A stretch of DNA of 37,317 nucleotides from JBOFSR01 sp051651645 (GTDB lineage Bacteria; Spirochaetota; Spirochaetia; Treponematales; Treponemataceae). The translations under genes and the position numbers were made by a program. The notes under the pieces were generated by a model, which worked only from the letters and a program-made list of their open reading frames with translations, was not told where the DNA came from and ran no database searches. The stretch covers positions 1 through 37,317 of the forward strand of contig JBOFSR010000106.1 of the NCBI GenBank assembly GCA_051651645.1, in the 5' to 3' direction. How positions within the stretch are numbered: position 1 is the stretch's first letter; each line of letters opens with the position of its first letter. This document shows positions 8,015-17,520 of the stretch, one piece after another.

Positions 8015-9328
8015 ATGAAAAAAATAATTGTAGGTGTTTGTATCTTTGCACTGGTTGTACTAATTGGTTGCAGTAAAGCTAAAGTAGAGCCTGAATCAGA
8101 GACTGTTGATAGTGAGGGACGAAAACCTCAGGAATATACATTGTGGACTTTTATTGAGCTTCACGGTCAGTTTTACCAAGAAATAGCTGCCCGCTGGAAT
8201 GAAGAAAATCCTGACAGACCAATTAAACTAAAAATATCGGTCTTACCGTATGGGGATATGCATACAAAATTGCAGTCAGCATTACTTGCAGGAAAAGGTG
8301 CCCCAGATTTCTGTGATATAGAAATTGGACAGTTTCCTAACTTTCTTAAAGGTATGCCACAGCTAGAACCTTTGAATGCGGTTGTTAGTGATTATGATAA
8401 TATTGTCCAATCACGCCTTGATTTATATAGCAAGGATGGAGAAGTTTATGGCTTACCTACACATGTTGGCGCTACCGTTATTTATTATAATACAGAGTTG
8501 CTAGAAAAAGCGGGAATTGATTACACTAAAATCATTACGTGGGATGACTATAAACAAGCAGGAACTAAATTATTTGATCAAACGGATGTTTATTTGGGAA
8601 CAGCTGACACCAGTGCTGCATGGGTTGTCCCTCTTTTACTCGCTGAGCTTGGTGGTGATTTAACCGATGAAAACGGATATCCAACGGTTGATACTCCTCA
8701 GATGAAAGAGGCCTTGTCAATGTTACGTGATTTAGAAAACAGTAATGCTATTGCAACGATTGCAGGTGGACAGCCTGATACTGAAGAAGCTTATGGTGAA
8801 TACAATAGAGAAAAATATGCTTCTGCTATTCTTCCCATATGGTTTATGTCACGATTTATTAATTATATGCCAGACTTAGCAGGAAAGATTGCAATTGCTC
8901 CCGCTCCTGTTTTTGAGAAAGGACAGCCTCGCTCAGTTGGTGGTGGCGGAACAGGTACTGTCATAACAAAAACGGCTCCTGATATGTGGCTTGCAAAAGA
9001 CTTTTTAGCCTACGCTAAGCTTTCTGAGGAAGCTAATATTAAAATTTGGGAAATCTTAGGCTTTGATCCTGTTAATACCACTATTTGGAGTAATCGAGAA
9101 GTAACGCACAATCCAAATAACAAATATGTGCAATACTTTGTGAACAATCCCTTTGATGTTTTGAACGAAATTAAAAATGAAATCAAATTAATAAAGGTTG
9201 TTGAAAACAGTCCTACAATCATTGATACCCTTTGTACTACAACACTTAATAATATTTTTGAAGATAAAATGGATGTTTCAACTGCATTGCGTCAAGCACA
9301 GCAAGAAATAGAAAACTCAATTAGATAA
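8015..9328 (+). CDS. Sugar ABC transporter substrate-binding lipoprotein
   Basis: 437 residues. The signal peptide ends in lipobox LIGC, with Cys19 the lipidation site, so the protein should be anchored in the inner membrane facing the periplasm. The body matches the family 1 extracellular solute-binding fold (WTFIELHGQFYQEIAARWN near the start; LLAGKGAPDFCDIEIGQFP; GGGGTGTVITK near the end). Such proteins capture oligosaccharides. The downstream GH51 enzyme points to arabino-oligosaccharides (inference). The ribosome site AAGGAGA is well placed. It is the first gene of the operon after a consensus promoter. Confidence 0.9.
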   Translation: MKKIIVGVCIFALVVLIGCSKAKVEPESETVDSEGRKPQEYTLWTFIELHGQFYQEIAARWNEENPDRPIKLKISVLPYGDMHTKLQSALLAGKGAPDFCDIEIGQFPNFLKGMPQLEPLNAVVSDYDNIVQSRLDLYSKDGEVYGLPTHVGATVIYYNTELLEKAGIDYTKIITWDDYKQAGTKLFDQTDVYLGTADTSAAWVVPLLLAELGGDLTDENGYPTVDTPQMKEALSMLRDLENSNAIATIAGGQPDTEEAYGEYNREKYASAILPIWFMSRFINYMPDLAGKIAIAPAPVFEKGQPRSVGGGGTGTVITKTAPDMWLAKDFLAYAKLSEEANIKIWEILGFDPVNTTIWSNREVTHNPNNKYVQYFVNNPFDVLNEIKNEIKLIKVVENSPTIIDTLCTTTLNNIFEDKMDVSTALRQAQQEIENSIR

Positions 9329-9373
9329 AAATCCGTTCATTTGGCGGGGATATTGAGACAATAAGGAGAGACT

Positions 9374-10264
9374 ATGTTAAAGAAATTTATATACAATAAA
9401 AATGCTGCTCCCTATGTTTTTATATCCCCGTTTATACTCACCTTTTTGATTTTCTTTATCTCGCCGATGTCAAGAACGGTTATCATGAGTTTTCAAACGG
9501 TATTGCCTGGTATGACAGATTGGATTGGCTTTGAAAATTATGCAAAACTACTTGGCGATGCGGTATTTTTTAAGGCAGTTTCAAATAGTGTTATTTATAT
9601 GGTGCTGACTTTGGTTTTACTCATTCCTCTTCCCATGCTTTTGGCAACGATTTTAAATAATAAGTTTGCAAAGGGGAGAGAGTTTTTCAAGTCAGCCTTG
9701 TATTTGCCCGCTCTCACCTCCGTTGTTGTTGCAGGAACCATCTTTCGTCTTGCTTTTAGCGATCTCGACGATGCTTTAATGAATTCTGTAATGAGCTTTT
9801 TTGGCTTCGAGCCAATAAAATGGCTTCGCAATGCACACACAGGGTTTTTCGCTCTTTTATTACTAGCCTGTTGGCGCTGGACGGGTGTTAATATGCTGTA
9901 TTTTTTATCAGGGCTTAAAAGTATTCCAGAAGAGTTGTATGAATCTGCTGACATTGACGGAGCGAGTGCCTTTCAAAAGTTTATCTATATTACCATTCCA
10001 CAGTTAAAACCAACAATCGTCTATGTTTTGACAATTTCAATTTACGCAGGGCTTGCCATGTTTACAGAAAGCTACATGATTTGGGGAGGTAATGCATCCC
10101 CTAAAAATATAGGCTTAACTATCGTTGGTTATTTGTATAGACAAGGCATTGAACGAAATGCAATGGGCTACGCTTCTGCGGTTGGCATTGTTTTATTCGC
10201 TATTGCAATGACAATCAACATGATTCAGCTCAAACTGAATGGTACTTTCTCTAAGGAGGCTTAA
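9374..10264 (+). CDS. Sugar ABC transporter permease (AraP/MalF type)
   Basis: 296-residue integral membrane protein with about six hydrophobic helices. The BPD_transp_1 EAA loop is visible at residues about 186-211 (ELYESADIDGASAFQKF, with the conserved Ala-Asp-x-Asp-Gly-Ala). It forms the transmembrane channel with the next gene's product. AAGGAGA precedes the ATG. The last codons contain the ribosome site of the following gene, so translation is probably coupled. Confidence 0.9.
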   Translation: MLKKFIYNKNAAPYVFISPFILTFLIFFISPMSRTVIMSFQTVLPGMTDWIGFENYAKLLGDAVFFKAVSNSVIYMVLTLVLLIPLPMLLATILNNKFAKGREFFKSALYLPALTSVVVAGTIFRLAFSDLDDALMNSVMSFFGFEPIKWLRNAHTGFFALLLLACWRWTGVNMLYFLSGLKSIPEELYESADIDGASAFQKFIYITIPQLKPTIVYVLTISIYAGLAMFTESYMIWGGNASPKNIGLTIVGYLYRQGIERNAMGYASAVGIVLFAIAMTINMIQLKLNGTFSKEA

Positions 10265-10265
10265 A

Positions 10266-11153
10266 ATGGCAAGTGCAAATCCCTGTGCAAAAACACAAAT
10301 AAAAAATCATTTGCGTGAAGGCAAAAAACGGGTAGCCGTGCAAGTATCAATTTTTGTTTTTTTCTCTCTTTTATCCTTACTGATTATTATACCGTTTTAT
10401 ATTCTAGTTATATCGTCATTTAAGCCAGGTAATGATTTAGTTCGCTATGGCATAAATTTAAAGCTTGAACTTGATAAGATGTCTCTCAATAACTTTGTTT
10501 TTTTGTTTACAGGAGATCATCAGTATTTTTCATGGTTTTTTAATAGCGTCTTTTTAACCGCACTCACTGTTTTGATAACCTTATTTGTCTGTGCTTGTGT
10601 AGGATATGGGTTTTCAATGTACGATTTTAAGTTCAAAAACTTTTTCTTTGTCTGCGTCTTATTTGTCATGATGGTTCCCTTTGAAATCCTTATGGTTCCA
10701 ATGTACAGTCAGATAATTGATATGGGGCTCATTGATTCTTTTACTGGGATTATCTTGCCTGGCATTACCAGTGCTTCGACAATTTTCTTTTTTCGACAGT
10801 ATTTGCGGGGCATTCCGCGTGATTTAATTAGTGCAGGAAGAATTGATGGGGCATCAGAGTATGGTATTTTTTTCAAAATCATTTTGCCCATAATGAAGCC
10901 AGCTTTTGCTGCAATGGCAATTCTAAATACAATGGGTGCTTGGAATAATCTTCTTTGGCCTCTGTTAGTGCTAAAAACGGAGACAAAATTCACTTTACCT
11001 ATTGGGCTAAACACGCTTTTAACCCCATACGGGAATAATTACGACTTGCTCATTATCGGCTCCTTTTTTTCTGTTATCCCTGTGCTGATTATTTTTTTAT
11101 GCTTCCAAAAATACTTTGTTGATGGCATGACTGCAGGTGCTGTTAAAGGCTAA
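10266..11153 (+). CDS. Sugar ABC transporter permease (AraQ/MalG type)
   Basis: 295 residues, six predicted membrane helices, with the EAA loop at residues about 185-210 (RDLISAGRIDGASEYGIFF). The start at 10266 is chosen because AAGGAGG lies directly upstream and the previous gene ends at 10264; the in-frame start at 10239 would overlap it. No ATPase follows. The family often shares a multitask MsmX/UgpC-type ATPase encoded elsewhere. Confidence 0.9.
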   Translation: MASANPCAKTQIKNHLREGKKRVAVQVSIFVFFSLLSLLIIIPFYILVISSFKPGNDLVRYGINLKLELDKMSLNNFVFLFTGDHQYFSWFFNSVFLTALTVLITLFVCACVGYGFSMYDFKFKNFFFVCVLFVMMVPFEILMVPMYSQIIDMGLIDSFTGIILPGITSASTIFFFRQYLRGIPRDLISAGRIDGASEYGIFFKIILPIMKPAFAAMAILNTMGAWNNLLWPLLVLKTETKFTLPIGLNTLLTPYGNNYDLLIIGSFFSVIPVLIIFLCFQKYFVDGMTAGAVKG

Positions 11154-11201
11154 AACGGTAAACGTTATTTTAATATTAAATCTTTTGAGTAGGAGAAAAG
11201 A

Positions 11202-12695
11202 ATGTCAAACAAAACAAAATTGCTGATTGATAAAGAATATACAATCGCAAACGTAGGTAAACGGTTATACTCAACCTTTGTTGAGCATTTGGGGCGTTGT
11301 GTGTATGAGGGAATTTATGAGCCAGATCATCCAACGGCAGATAAAGATGGCTTTAGAAATGACGTTCGTGATTTAGTTAAAGAGTTGCATTTTGGTGCTT
11401 TACGATATCCTGGAGGAAATTTTGTTTCAGGCTTTAATTGGCTTGATGGTATTGGAAAACGAGAGGATCGTCCTGTTCGCCTTGATTATGCGTGGTCTTC
11501 AATTGAGCCAAATCACATTGGGATTGATGAGTTTTGTGATTATGCAAAATCGGTTGGAAGTGAAGTTATGTATGCGGTGAATGTGGGAACGGCAAGCCCA
11601 CAGGATGCAGGCTATGTTGTTGAGTATGCAAACTTTCCAAAGGGCACATACTATTCTGACTTGCGAATAAAAAATGGCCATAAAGATCCTCATAATATAA
11701 AACTGTGGTGTGTGGGAAATGAAATGGACGGCGAGTGGCAAACTTGTCATCTTGATGCGCATGATTATGGCAAGAAGGCTTTAGAAACGGCAAAAATCAT
11801 GAAGTGGGCAGATCCTTCAATTGAGCTGGCTGTTTGCGGAAGTGCAAGTTCTCGTCAAACTACCTACCCTGAGTGGGATAGAATTGTACTTGAGCACACG
11901 TATGATAAAGTTGATTACATTTCTTTGCATCGCTACTATGAAAATTATGGCAATGAGTTTGATTTTTTAGCCTCATATCATGAAATGAATGATTTTATTA
12001 AGGCCGTTGCTTCAACTGCAGATTATGTGAAGGCTTTGAAGCGATCAAAAAAGACAATGATGCTTTCTTTTGATGAATGGAATATTTGGTATCAAACAAA
12101 AACTGAGCTAAAACCTTGGGAGTTTGCTCCACATATTTTGGAGGATAATTATTCACTGCTGGATGCAATTGTTTTTGGAGGATTGCTTTGCTCTCTTATC
12201 AATAATGCTGATCGCGTGCAAATTGCTTGTCTTGCTCAAATGGTAAATGTTATTGCACCAATTTTTACTGAAAAAGGCGGAAAAGCAATTCGTCAAACAA
12301 TTTTTTATCCCTTTGCAATGGCTGCACAAAATTGTATTGGTACGGTGCTTAGAACAATCGGAAAAACACCAACACAAGAAAGTGAAGCATACGGAACGGT
12401 GTCTGTTTTACCCCATGCGGTGACATGGAATGAAGAAAAAAACGAAATCAGCGTACTTTGTGGAAATATTTCGCAGACAAATCAAATACTTGAGCTTGAT
12501 TTACGCTCTTTTGGCAAAGTGAAATGGATTGAACATTCTGTTTTGCAAGGAGATGACTTGAGTGCAACAAATACAATTGCACATCCAGAGAAAGTAAAAC
12601 CTGCTTTTATAAAAGAAACGAGTGAGGAAATTGATTTTCCTGAGTTATGTTTGCCACCAAAATCCTTTCACTTAATGAAATTCAAAATAGTCTAA
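11202..12695 (+). CDS. abfA: GH51 alpha-L-arabinofuranosidase
   Basis: 497 residues, matching the usual about 500 for intracellular GH51. It releases terminal L-arabinofuranose from arabino-oligosaccharides. The acid/base Glu174 is in CVGNEMDG and the nucleophile Glu292 in SFDEWNIWY. ALRYPGGNF near residue 68 is a further family signature. No signal peptide is present, so it acts in the cytoplasm on sugars imported by the preceding transporter. AGGAG precedes the ATG. It is the last gene of the operon. Confidence 0.93.
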   Translation: MSNKTKLLIDKEYTIANVGKRLYSTFVEHLGRCVYEGIYEPDHPTADKDGFRNDVRDLVKELHFGALRYPGGNFVSGFNWLDGIGKREDRPVRLDYAWSSIEPNHIGIDEFCDYAKSVGSEVMYAVNVGTASPQDAGYVVEYANFPKGTYYSDLRIKNGHKDPHNIKLWCVGNEMDGEWQTCHLDAHDYGKKALETAKIMKWADPSIELAVCGSASSRQTTYPEWDRIVLEHTYDKVDYISLHRYYENYGNEFDFLASYHEMNDFIKAVASTADYVKALKRSKKTMMLSFDEWNIWYQTKTELKPWEFAPHILEDNYSLLDAIVFGGLLCSLINNADRVQIACLAQMVNVIAPIFTEKGGKAIRQTIFYPFAMAAQNCIGTVLRTIGKTPTQESEAYGTVSVLPHAVTWNEEKNEISVLCGNISQTNQILELDLRSFGKVKWIEHSVLQGDDLSATNTIAHPEKVKPAFIKETSEEIDFPELCLPPKSFHLMKFKIV

Positions 12696-12707
12696 GCTTT
12701 CTTAGAC
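12690..12707 (+). terminator. Hairpin overlapping the abfA stop codon
   Basis: Perfect 7-bp stem GTCTAAG / CTTAGAC with a CTTT loop; it spans the stop codon at 12693-12695. No U run follows directly. It may act in mRNA 3' end protection together with the next hairpin. Confidence 0.4.
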
Positions 12708-12720
12708 ACGTGTATTTGTA

Positions 12721-12748
12721 ACCGCTACAGCTATTTTTCTGTGGCGGT
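12721..12748 (+). terminator. Candidate terminator of the arabinoside operon
   Basis: 10-bp stem ACCGCTACAG / CTGTGGCGGT (one G-T pair) around an 8-base U-rich loop. A moderately T-rich stretch follows after about 10 bases, so this is an imperfect intrinsic terminator. Confidence 0.5.
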
Positions 12749-12835
12749 GCAACTATGCTTTTCTTTCAACAGCTTGGTGAACTTCTTATGCCCATAATTA
12801 TTTGCACTCTTAATAAAATATTCTTTGAAAACCTG

Positions 12836-12864
12836 TTGTAGATTCTCTTTTTTTTCTTTATCAT
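12836..12864 (+). promoter_or_regulatory. Promoter placed for a leaderless transcript
   Basis: TTGTAG at 12836-12841 and TATCAT at 12859-12864, spacer 17. Only 6 bases separate the -10 box from the ATG at 12871, so transcription would begin at or next to the start codon. No ribosome site is present. Confidence 0.5.
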
Positions 12865-12870
12865 ATTTAT

Positions 12871-13953
12871 ATGTCGCCAGTTTTTCAAAGTGAATTTCTT
12901 ATTAGCCTTTTACTCATTCTTATAACATTACGCCCCTTTCTTCATGTTCACAATCAAATTAAAAATGGAATAGCACTTCTGAGTGTGTTTTCAATTTTTA
13001 TGTGCATTTTCCAGATACTCAGCCATGGTGTTTCTCTGTCTATTTTGATTTTAAGTGCACTTTCTGTTTTAATTTTTATTGCAAATTTGTTTTATTTGCT
13101 TGAGTATGCACGCGGAATTCTTGTTGATTATTATAGTATCTTTTTTAGGATTTTATCCGCAATTCTTTTTCTTGGCGTTGCCGCAAGCCTGTATTTTTCA
13201 TGGACTTTCCGCCCACAAATTGAACAATTTATTGATAAAAAAAGTGTTACAAAAGTGCATAAATCCATTGAATTTTTTGATAGCTTTGCTGAACGATATG
13301 CCGTTGCGGAAAAAAATCTTTTTACCCTGAGCAAAACGATTGCCTACATTGTTTATCCTGATAACTTTACCCAACAGCAGCTAGAAAGTTTGCCCATCTG
13401 TGTGTACATGCCCGATGTTTTTGCCTCTGTTGAAGAATCTTTTGCAACAATAAAAAACCTTGCCGATCGTGGAAATATTGTCCTGAGCGTAGATTTTTTT
13501 AATCACGATTATGCCGATCATACATTTTTTAATAATCGCTTTATACGTACTTTTTATTTGCGGATGAAAAACTACTTTGACAAAGACTTTGCAAAATCGA
13601 ATAGAAACTATTGGAATCAATTGAAAACGAAAGAAATCAAATCGGTTTTTTCGCTTTTTCCTCAAATTCAAAATGACGTATTCAAAAATGCCCTCGCAAA
13701 GAAAAATCCTATTTTGCTTGTAGCAGAGGGAGAAAATCGAAATCTGATTTTTGATGTTATTAATTTGCTTGATTATCAAGTTGACAACGTCTTGCTTGTC
13801 AACGAGGAAAAATCCCCTGTTTCTGGTTACCTTGACGGCTTTGGGAATCTTGCCGTTTATCATCCTTTCGAGTATACTCTGTATGCTGATATAAAAACTG
13901 ACGGCTGGACGCAGGCAAAAATTATCGCTTCAAAGCTTGAGAGGTTAAAATGA
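12871..13953 (+). CDS. Membrane protein of unknown function
   Basis: 360 residues, not recognised. Four hydrophobic segments occupy residues about 5-120 (FLISLLLILITL; LSVFSIFMCIFQIL; SILILSALSVLIFIANLFYL; ILSAILFLGVAASLYF). A soluble domain of about 230 residues follows. Its alternating strands and helices (LPICVYMPDVFASVEESF; GNIVLSVDFFNHDY; PILLVAEGEN) recall an alpha/beta-hydrolase-like layout, but no catalytic triad is evident. It has no ribosome site and may be leaderless. Its stop overlaps the Nif3-like start (ATGA), so the two are translationally coupled. Confidence 0.75.
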   Translation: MSPVFQSEFLISLLLILITLRPFLHVHNQIKNGIALLSVFSIFMCIFQILSHGVSLSILILSALSVLIFIANLFYLLEYARGILVDYYSIFFRILSAILFLGVAASLYFSWTFRPQIEQFIDKKSVTKVHKSIEFFDSFAERYAVAEKNLFTLSKTIAYIVYPDNFTQQQLESLPICVYMPDVFASVEESFATIKNLADRGNIVLSVDFFNHDYADHTFFNNRFIRTFYLRMKNYFDKDFAKSNRNYWNQLKTKEIKSVFSLFPQIQNDVFKNALAKKNPILLVAEGENRNLIFDVINLLDYQVDNVLLVNEEKSPVSGYLDGFGNLAVYHPFEYTLYADIKTDGWTQAKIIASKLERLK

Positions 13954-14708
13954 CTTTAAATAAAATTGATGAATATTTTCAAACGCTACTGAGGATTTCT
14001 GATTTTGCTGCGATGGATAGCTCAAAAAATGGCATACAAGTTGCCAACTCAGGCAAAGAAATTAAAAAAATTGCCTTTGCCGTTGATGCGTGTTTAGGAA
14101 CGTTTGAAAAAGCTGCCGCCGAAAACGCGGACATGATTTTTGTCCATCATGGATTATTTTGGGGCTATGAGCAAGTCATTGCAAAAAATCATTATGCACG
14201 AGTCGCAACGCTGATAAAAAATGATATCGCCTTGTATGCTGTGCACTTACCCCTTGATGCCCATCTTGAAGTGGGAAATAATGCGGGGCTTGCAAAGCAA
14301 ATTGATTTACAAAATATTGAGCCCTTTGGAGTTTCCAGCGGCTATACTATTGGTGTGAAGGGACGCTTTAAAACGCCGCTTTCTGTAGAAGTCATTGTAA
14401 AACTTTTACCGTTTGATGCTTCGTTGACAAAGTTTTTTGCGTTTGACAAAAAAGAGATTACAACTTGTGCAATAATTTCTGGAAAATCTGATACGATGAT
14501 AAATCAAGTGATAGATGAAAATATTGATTTATTTATTTTAGGGGAGTTTTCTCATCAATTTTATCACACTGCGAAAGAAAATAATATTGCGATAATTGCA
14601 CCAGGCCATTATCAAACCGAGACAATTGGCGTAAAACTACTTGCAAGCAAAATTGCTTGTGAAAAAAATATTGAAACAATTTTTATTGACGAGCCAACGT
14701 TTTTGTAA
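13950..14708 (+). CDS. Nif3-like dinuclear metal centre protein
   Basis: 252 residues, the normal size for short bacterial Nif3/YbgI (DUF34) proteins. Metal-binding motifs are visible: FVHHGLFWG near residue 70 and the C-terminal APGHYQTETIG. The biochemical role of the family is not settled; GTP cyclohydrolase-like or metal-insertase activities have been proposed. The start overlaps the previous stop by four bases. LspA follows after 13 bases. Confidence 0.88.
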   Translation: MTLNKIDEYFQTLLRISDFAAMDSSKNGIQVANSGKEIKKIAFAVDACLGTFEKAAAENADMIFVHHGLFWGYEQVIAKNHYARVATLIKNDIALYAVHLPLDAHLEVGNNAGLAKQIDLQNIEPFGVSSGYTIGVKGRFKTPLSVEVIVKLLPFDASLTKFFAFDKKEITTCAIISGKSDTMINQVIDENIDLFILGEFSHQFYHTAKENNIAIIAPGHYQTETIGVKLLASKIACEKNIETIFIDEPTFL

Positions 14709-14721
14709 AAAAGGAATTCCC

Positions 14722-15234
14722 ATGAAACAATTATTACTGAGAAAAATTCTTCCCTTCAGCCTAACTTTATTTGTTACGCTTGCCGATCAAATATCAAAAT
14801 TTATTATTATTAAAACGATTCCAGCCTATTCAATTGGGCCAAGTTTTTTTGGCGATTTTTTTAGAATAATTCACGTATACAACCCTGGCATTGCGTTTAG
14901 CATTGGCAATAACTTACCAGATCTCGTGCGCTCTCTTTTGTTTTCTGTTTTACCTATTTTAGTAATTATTTTTATCATTGTTTCATATTTCAAAACTGAT
15001 GAATTTACACCAATGCAAAGTTGGTTTGTTGCAGGAATTATTGGTGGCGGTTTTGGTAATTTGATTGATCGAATATTTAGAAAAGAAGGCGTTGTTGATT
15101 TTTTAGACATAAAATTTTATGGATTATTTGGTTTTGACCGTTGGCCAACGTTTAACATTGCGGATATGAGCGTTGTTATTTGCGGTTTTTTGCTCCTTAT
15201 TTCATTTATACGCACAAGTTTTACTAGTAAGTAA
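14722..15234 (+). CDS. lspA: Lipoprotein signal peptidase (signal peptidase II)
   Basis: 170-residue inner-membrane aspartyl protease that removes signal peptides from prolipoproteins. Conserved blocks are present: LADQISK, NPGIAFS, GFGNLIDRI and FNIADMSVV, the last two carrying the catalytic Asp pair. Four membrane helices are expected and visible. The start at 14722 follows AAGGAATTCCC; a longer frame from 14641 only overlaps the Nif3-like gene. It fits the many lipoproteins in the window. Confidence 0.93.
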   Translation: MKQLLLRKILPFSLTLFVTLADQISKFIIIKTIPAYSIGPSFFGDFFRIIHVYNPGIAFSIGNNLPDLVRSLLFSVLPILVIIFIIVSYFKTDEFTPMQSWFVAGIIGGGFGNLIDRIFRKEGVVDFLDIKFYGLFGFDRWPTFNIADMSVVICGFLLLISFIRTSFTSK

Positions 15235-15258
15235 TCTTTGCTAAACAAGGGTGGTTTT

Positions 15259-16698
15259 ATGAGTATTTCAAGTGCTCTTTTTACTGATTTTTATGAATTG
15301 ACGATGGCACAGGGTTTTTGGAAAAAATCACTTAATGTACCGTCTGTTTTTGATATGTTTTTTCGTCGACAGCCTTTCAATGGTGGTTTTTCTATTTTGT
15401 GTGGGACAGAGCCTTTTTTTGAAATTCTGGAGAATTTTCATTTTTCTCAAGAGGATTTAACTTTTTTAGAAAATCAGAAAGTGTTCGAGAAGGATTTTTT
15501 GTATTTTTTAGAAAATTTTCGTTTTACTGGTGACATTTTTGCAATGGAAGAGGGGAGTGTCATTTTTCCAAATGAGCCACTTTTGCGCATTCACGCTAAT
15601 TTGATTGAGGCACAAATTTTAGAAGGTATTTTGCTTAATCAAGTTAATTTTCAAAGTTTGATTGCCACAAAAACCGCTCGCGTATGGCTTGCCTCGCAAA
15701 AAGGTCATATTATGGAGTTTGGTCTTAGGCGGGCTCAAGGCTCAGATGGTGCAATGAGTGCTTCACGAGCATCCTTTATTGGTGGTGCTTCTAGTACGAG
15801 CAACTCTTTGTCAGGTAAAGAATTCGGTATTCCTATACAAGGGACGATGGCTCATTCATGGATTATGAGTTTTGACTCTGAGCTGGAAGCTTTTCAAAGC
15901 TATGCAGAAATTTATCCAAACGATTCAACTTTTTTGATTGATACGTATGACACGTTAAAATCTGGTATTGTTAATGCGATTGAAGTTGGAAAGTCCTTAA
16001 ACGAAAAAAAATCACGCTTTGGCGTTCGTCTTGACTCAGGTGATATTCAATATCTTTCCACACAAGTGCGTAAAAAACTTGACTTAGCTAATTGCACGGA
16101 TGCCTTTATTGCTGTTTCAAACGAGCTTGATGAGGAAATAATTGAAACTCTTATTCAGCAAAAAGCTCCAATTGATAGCTGGGGAGTTGGAACGCATCTT
16201 GTTACAGGCGGAAGTGATTCCTCTTTTACGGGCGTATACAAGCTTGCTTCTCGAATGAGTAAGGATGGCCAGTTTATTTCAACAATGAAATTTTCTGAAA
16301 ATCCTGAGAAAACAACGAACCCTGGCATAAAAAATGTGTGGCGTTTGTATGATCAAGAGGGAATGGCAAAAGCGGATATTTTGGCCTTAGAAGACGAGGA
16401 GTTGCAAGCAGGTGTTGAATCAACTTTTTATCATCCGTCAATTGATTATCGCCAGTTTGATTATACGCCGTTGAAGACAGAAAAACTTTTGAATAAAAAA
16501 GTTGAAAATGGCAAGCGTTTGCAAAAACTACCTATCCAAGAGCAAATACTTCAAAGTCGCAATCATATGAAAAATCAAATTGAATTATTTGATGCCTCTT
16601 ATAAACGCCTTTTAAATCCCCATATTTACAAAGTTTCTATCACTTCTGAACTTAAAAAATTAAAACTTTCTTTCATTGAAAAGTTTGTTGAACGGTAA
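15259..16698 (+). CDS. pncB: Nicotinate phosphoribosyltransferase
   Basis: 479 residues. It makes nicotinate mononucleotide from nicotinate and PRPP in NAD salvage. Family signatures: LFTDFYELTMAQG at the N-terminus, EFGLRRAQG near residue 155, GIPIQGTMAHSW near residue 195, and GVRLDSGD near residue 255. The start at 15259 follows AAGGGTGG; the TTG at 15238 upstream is not needed. It lies 24 bases after lspA and is probably co-transcribed. Confidence 0.92.
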   Translation: MSISSALFTDFYELTMAQGFWKKSLNVPSVFDMFFRRQPFNGGFSILCGTEPFFEILENFHFSQEDLTFLENQKVFEKDFLYFLENFRFTGDIFAMEEGSVIFPNEPLLRIHANLIEAQILEGILLNQVNFQSLIATKTARVWLASQKGHIMEFGLRRAQGSDGAMSASRASFIGGASSTSNSLSGKEFGIPIQGTMAHSWIMSFDSELEAFQSYAEIYPNDSTFLIDTYDTLKSGIVNAIEVGKSLNEKKSRFGVRLDSGDIQYLSTQVRKKLDLANCTDAFIAVSNELDEEIIETLIQQKAPIDSWGVGTHLVTGGSDSSFTGVYKLASRMSKDGQFISTMKFSENPEKTTNPGIKNVWRLYDQEGMAKADILALEDEELQAGVESTFYHPSIDYRQFDYTPLKTEKLLNKKVENGKRLQKLPIQEQILQSRNHMKNQIELFDASYKRLLNPHIYKVSITSELKKLKLSFIEKFVER

Positions 16699-16727
16699 AA
16701 ACTTTATTTTTCTTCTATAAAAAGGGC

Positions 16728-17483
16728 ATGGAAATAATTTACTGTATTCTTTTTAAGATTAATTTTTTTTGTATTCATTTTTTGCGTATATTTTTTACAA
16801 TTTTATGTAGTCGACACGAATGCATACAGTGTGGGAAAATGCAGTATTTTGCAATTTGTGAAGATTGCAAGAAAAAAACGATTGATGTTCTGCGTCTTGA
16901 AAAAAAGCGTTGTTCTCTTTGTGGCAAATTTTTGATTTCTGAGAAAGAAATGTGTGTACAGTGTCGAACAAAGCCTACGCTGCACCATATTGATTCAAAC
17001 TTTGCATTATATTCGTATCATTTGTGGTCAAAAGATATACTTTTTGTATGGAAAATTACGGAAAATCGCCTTTTTTCTTTTGAGCTTGCAAAACGATTTT
17101 TTATTTACTATCAAAGCCTACAAGAGAAGCCCGCAATTGTGCCAATCCCTGCACGGCCACATAAAATTGCACAGAAGGGCTGGGATCAAATTAATGATAT
17201 TGCGTTGATTGCAAAATATATTTTTGGGCTTTCGGTGCTTCCCTTGCTGCGGAGGATAAAATCTACTGAGCAAAAAAAATTATCTAAGATACAACGTCTT
17301 GAAAATAGCAAAAATAATTTTGTGCTTTCTCAGTATGCAAAGCGACTGAAAAAAATCCCTGAAAAGGTATTATTGCTTGATGATGTTTTGACAACAGGTG
17401 CAACCTTAGAAAATTGTGCTAGAGTATTGAAAGAAAGAGGCGTCAAAGAAGTAAAATCATTCACCTTTTTTATTGTTGATTAA
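16728..17483 (+). CDS. ComF-like phosphoribosyltransferase family protein
   Basis: 251 residues. The N-terminal half has ComF-style zinc cysteine pairs (CIQCG, CEDCK, CSLCG, CVQC, residues about 26-82). The C-terminal PRPP loop is VLLLDDVLTTGATLENC near residue 220. ComF proteins are linked to DNA uptake in naturally competent bacteria but are common in non-competent ones. The start has TATAAA exactly six bases before the ATG, and AAGGG abuts the ATG, so initiation is either leaderless or uses a very close ribosome site. It is convergent to the LptA-like gene, with 37 bases between. Confidence 0.85.
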   Translation: MEIIYCILFKINFFCIHFLRIFFTILCSRHECIQCGKMQYFAICEDCKKKTIDVLRLEKKRCSLCGKFLISEKEMCVQCRTKPTLHHIDSNFALYSYHLWSKDILFVWKITENRLFSFELAKRFFIYYQSLQEKPAIVPIPARPHKIAQKGWDQINDIALIAKYIFGLSVLPLLRRIKSTEQKKLSKIQRLENSKNNFVLSQYAKRLKKIPEKVLLLDDVLTTGATLENCARVLKERGVKEVKSFTFFIVD

Positions 17484-17520
17484 GCAAGGTTTTGTTCCAT
17501 CTCGTCAAAGGCTACAAGAT

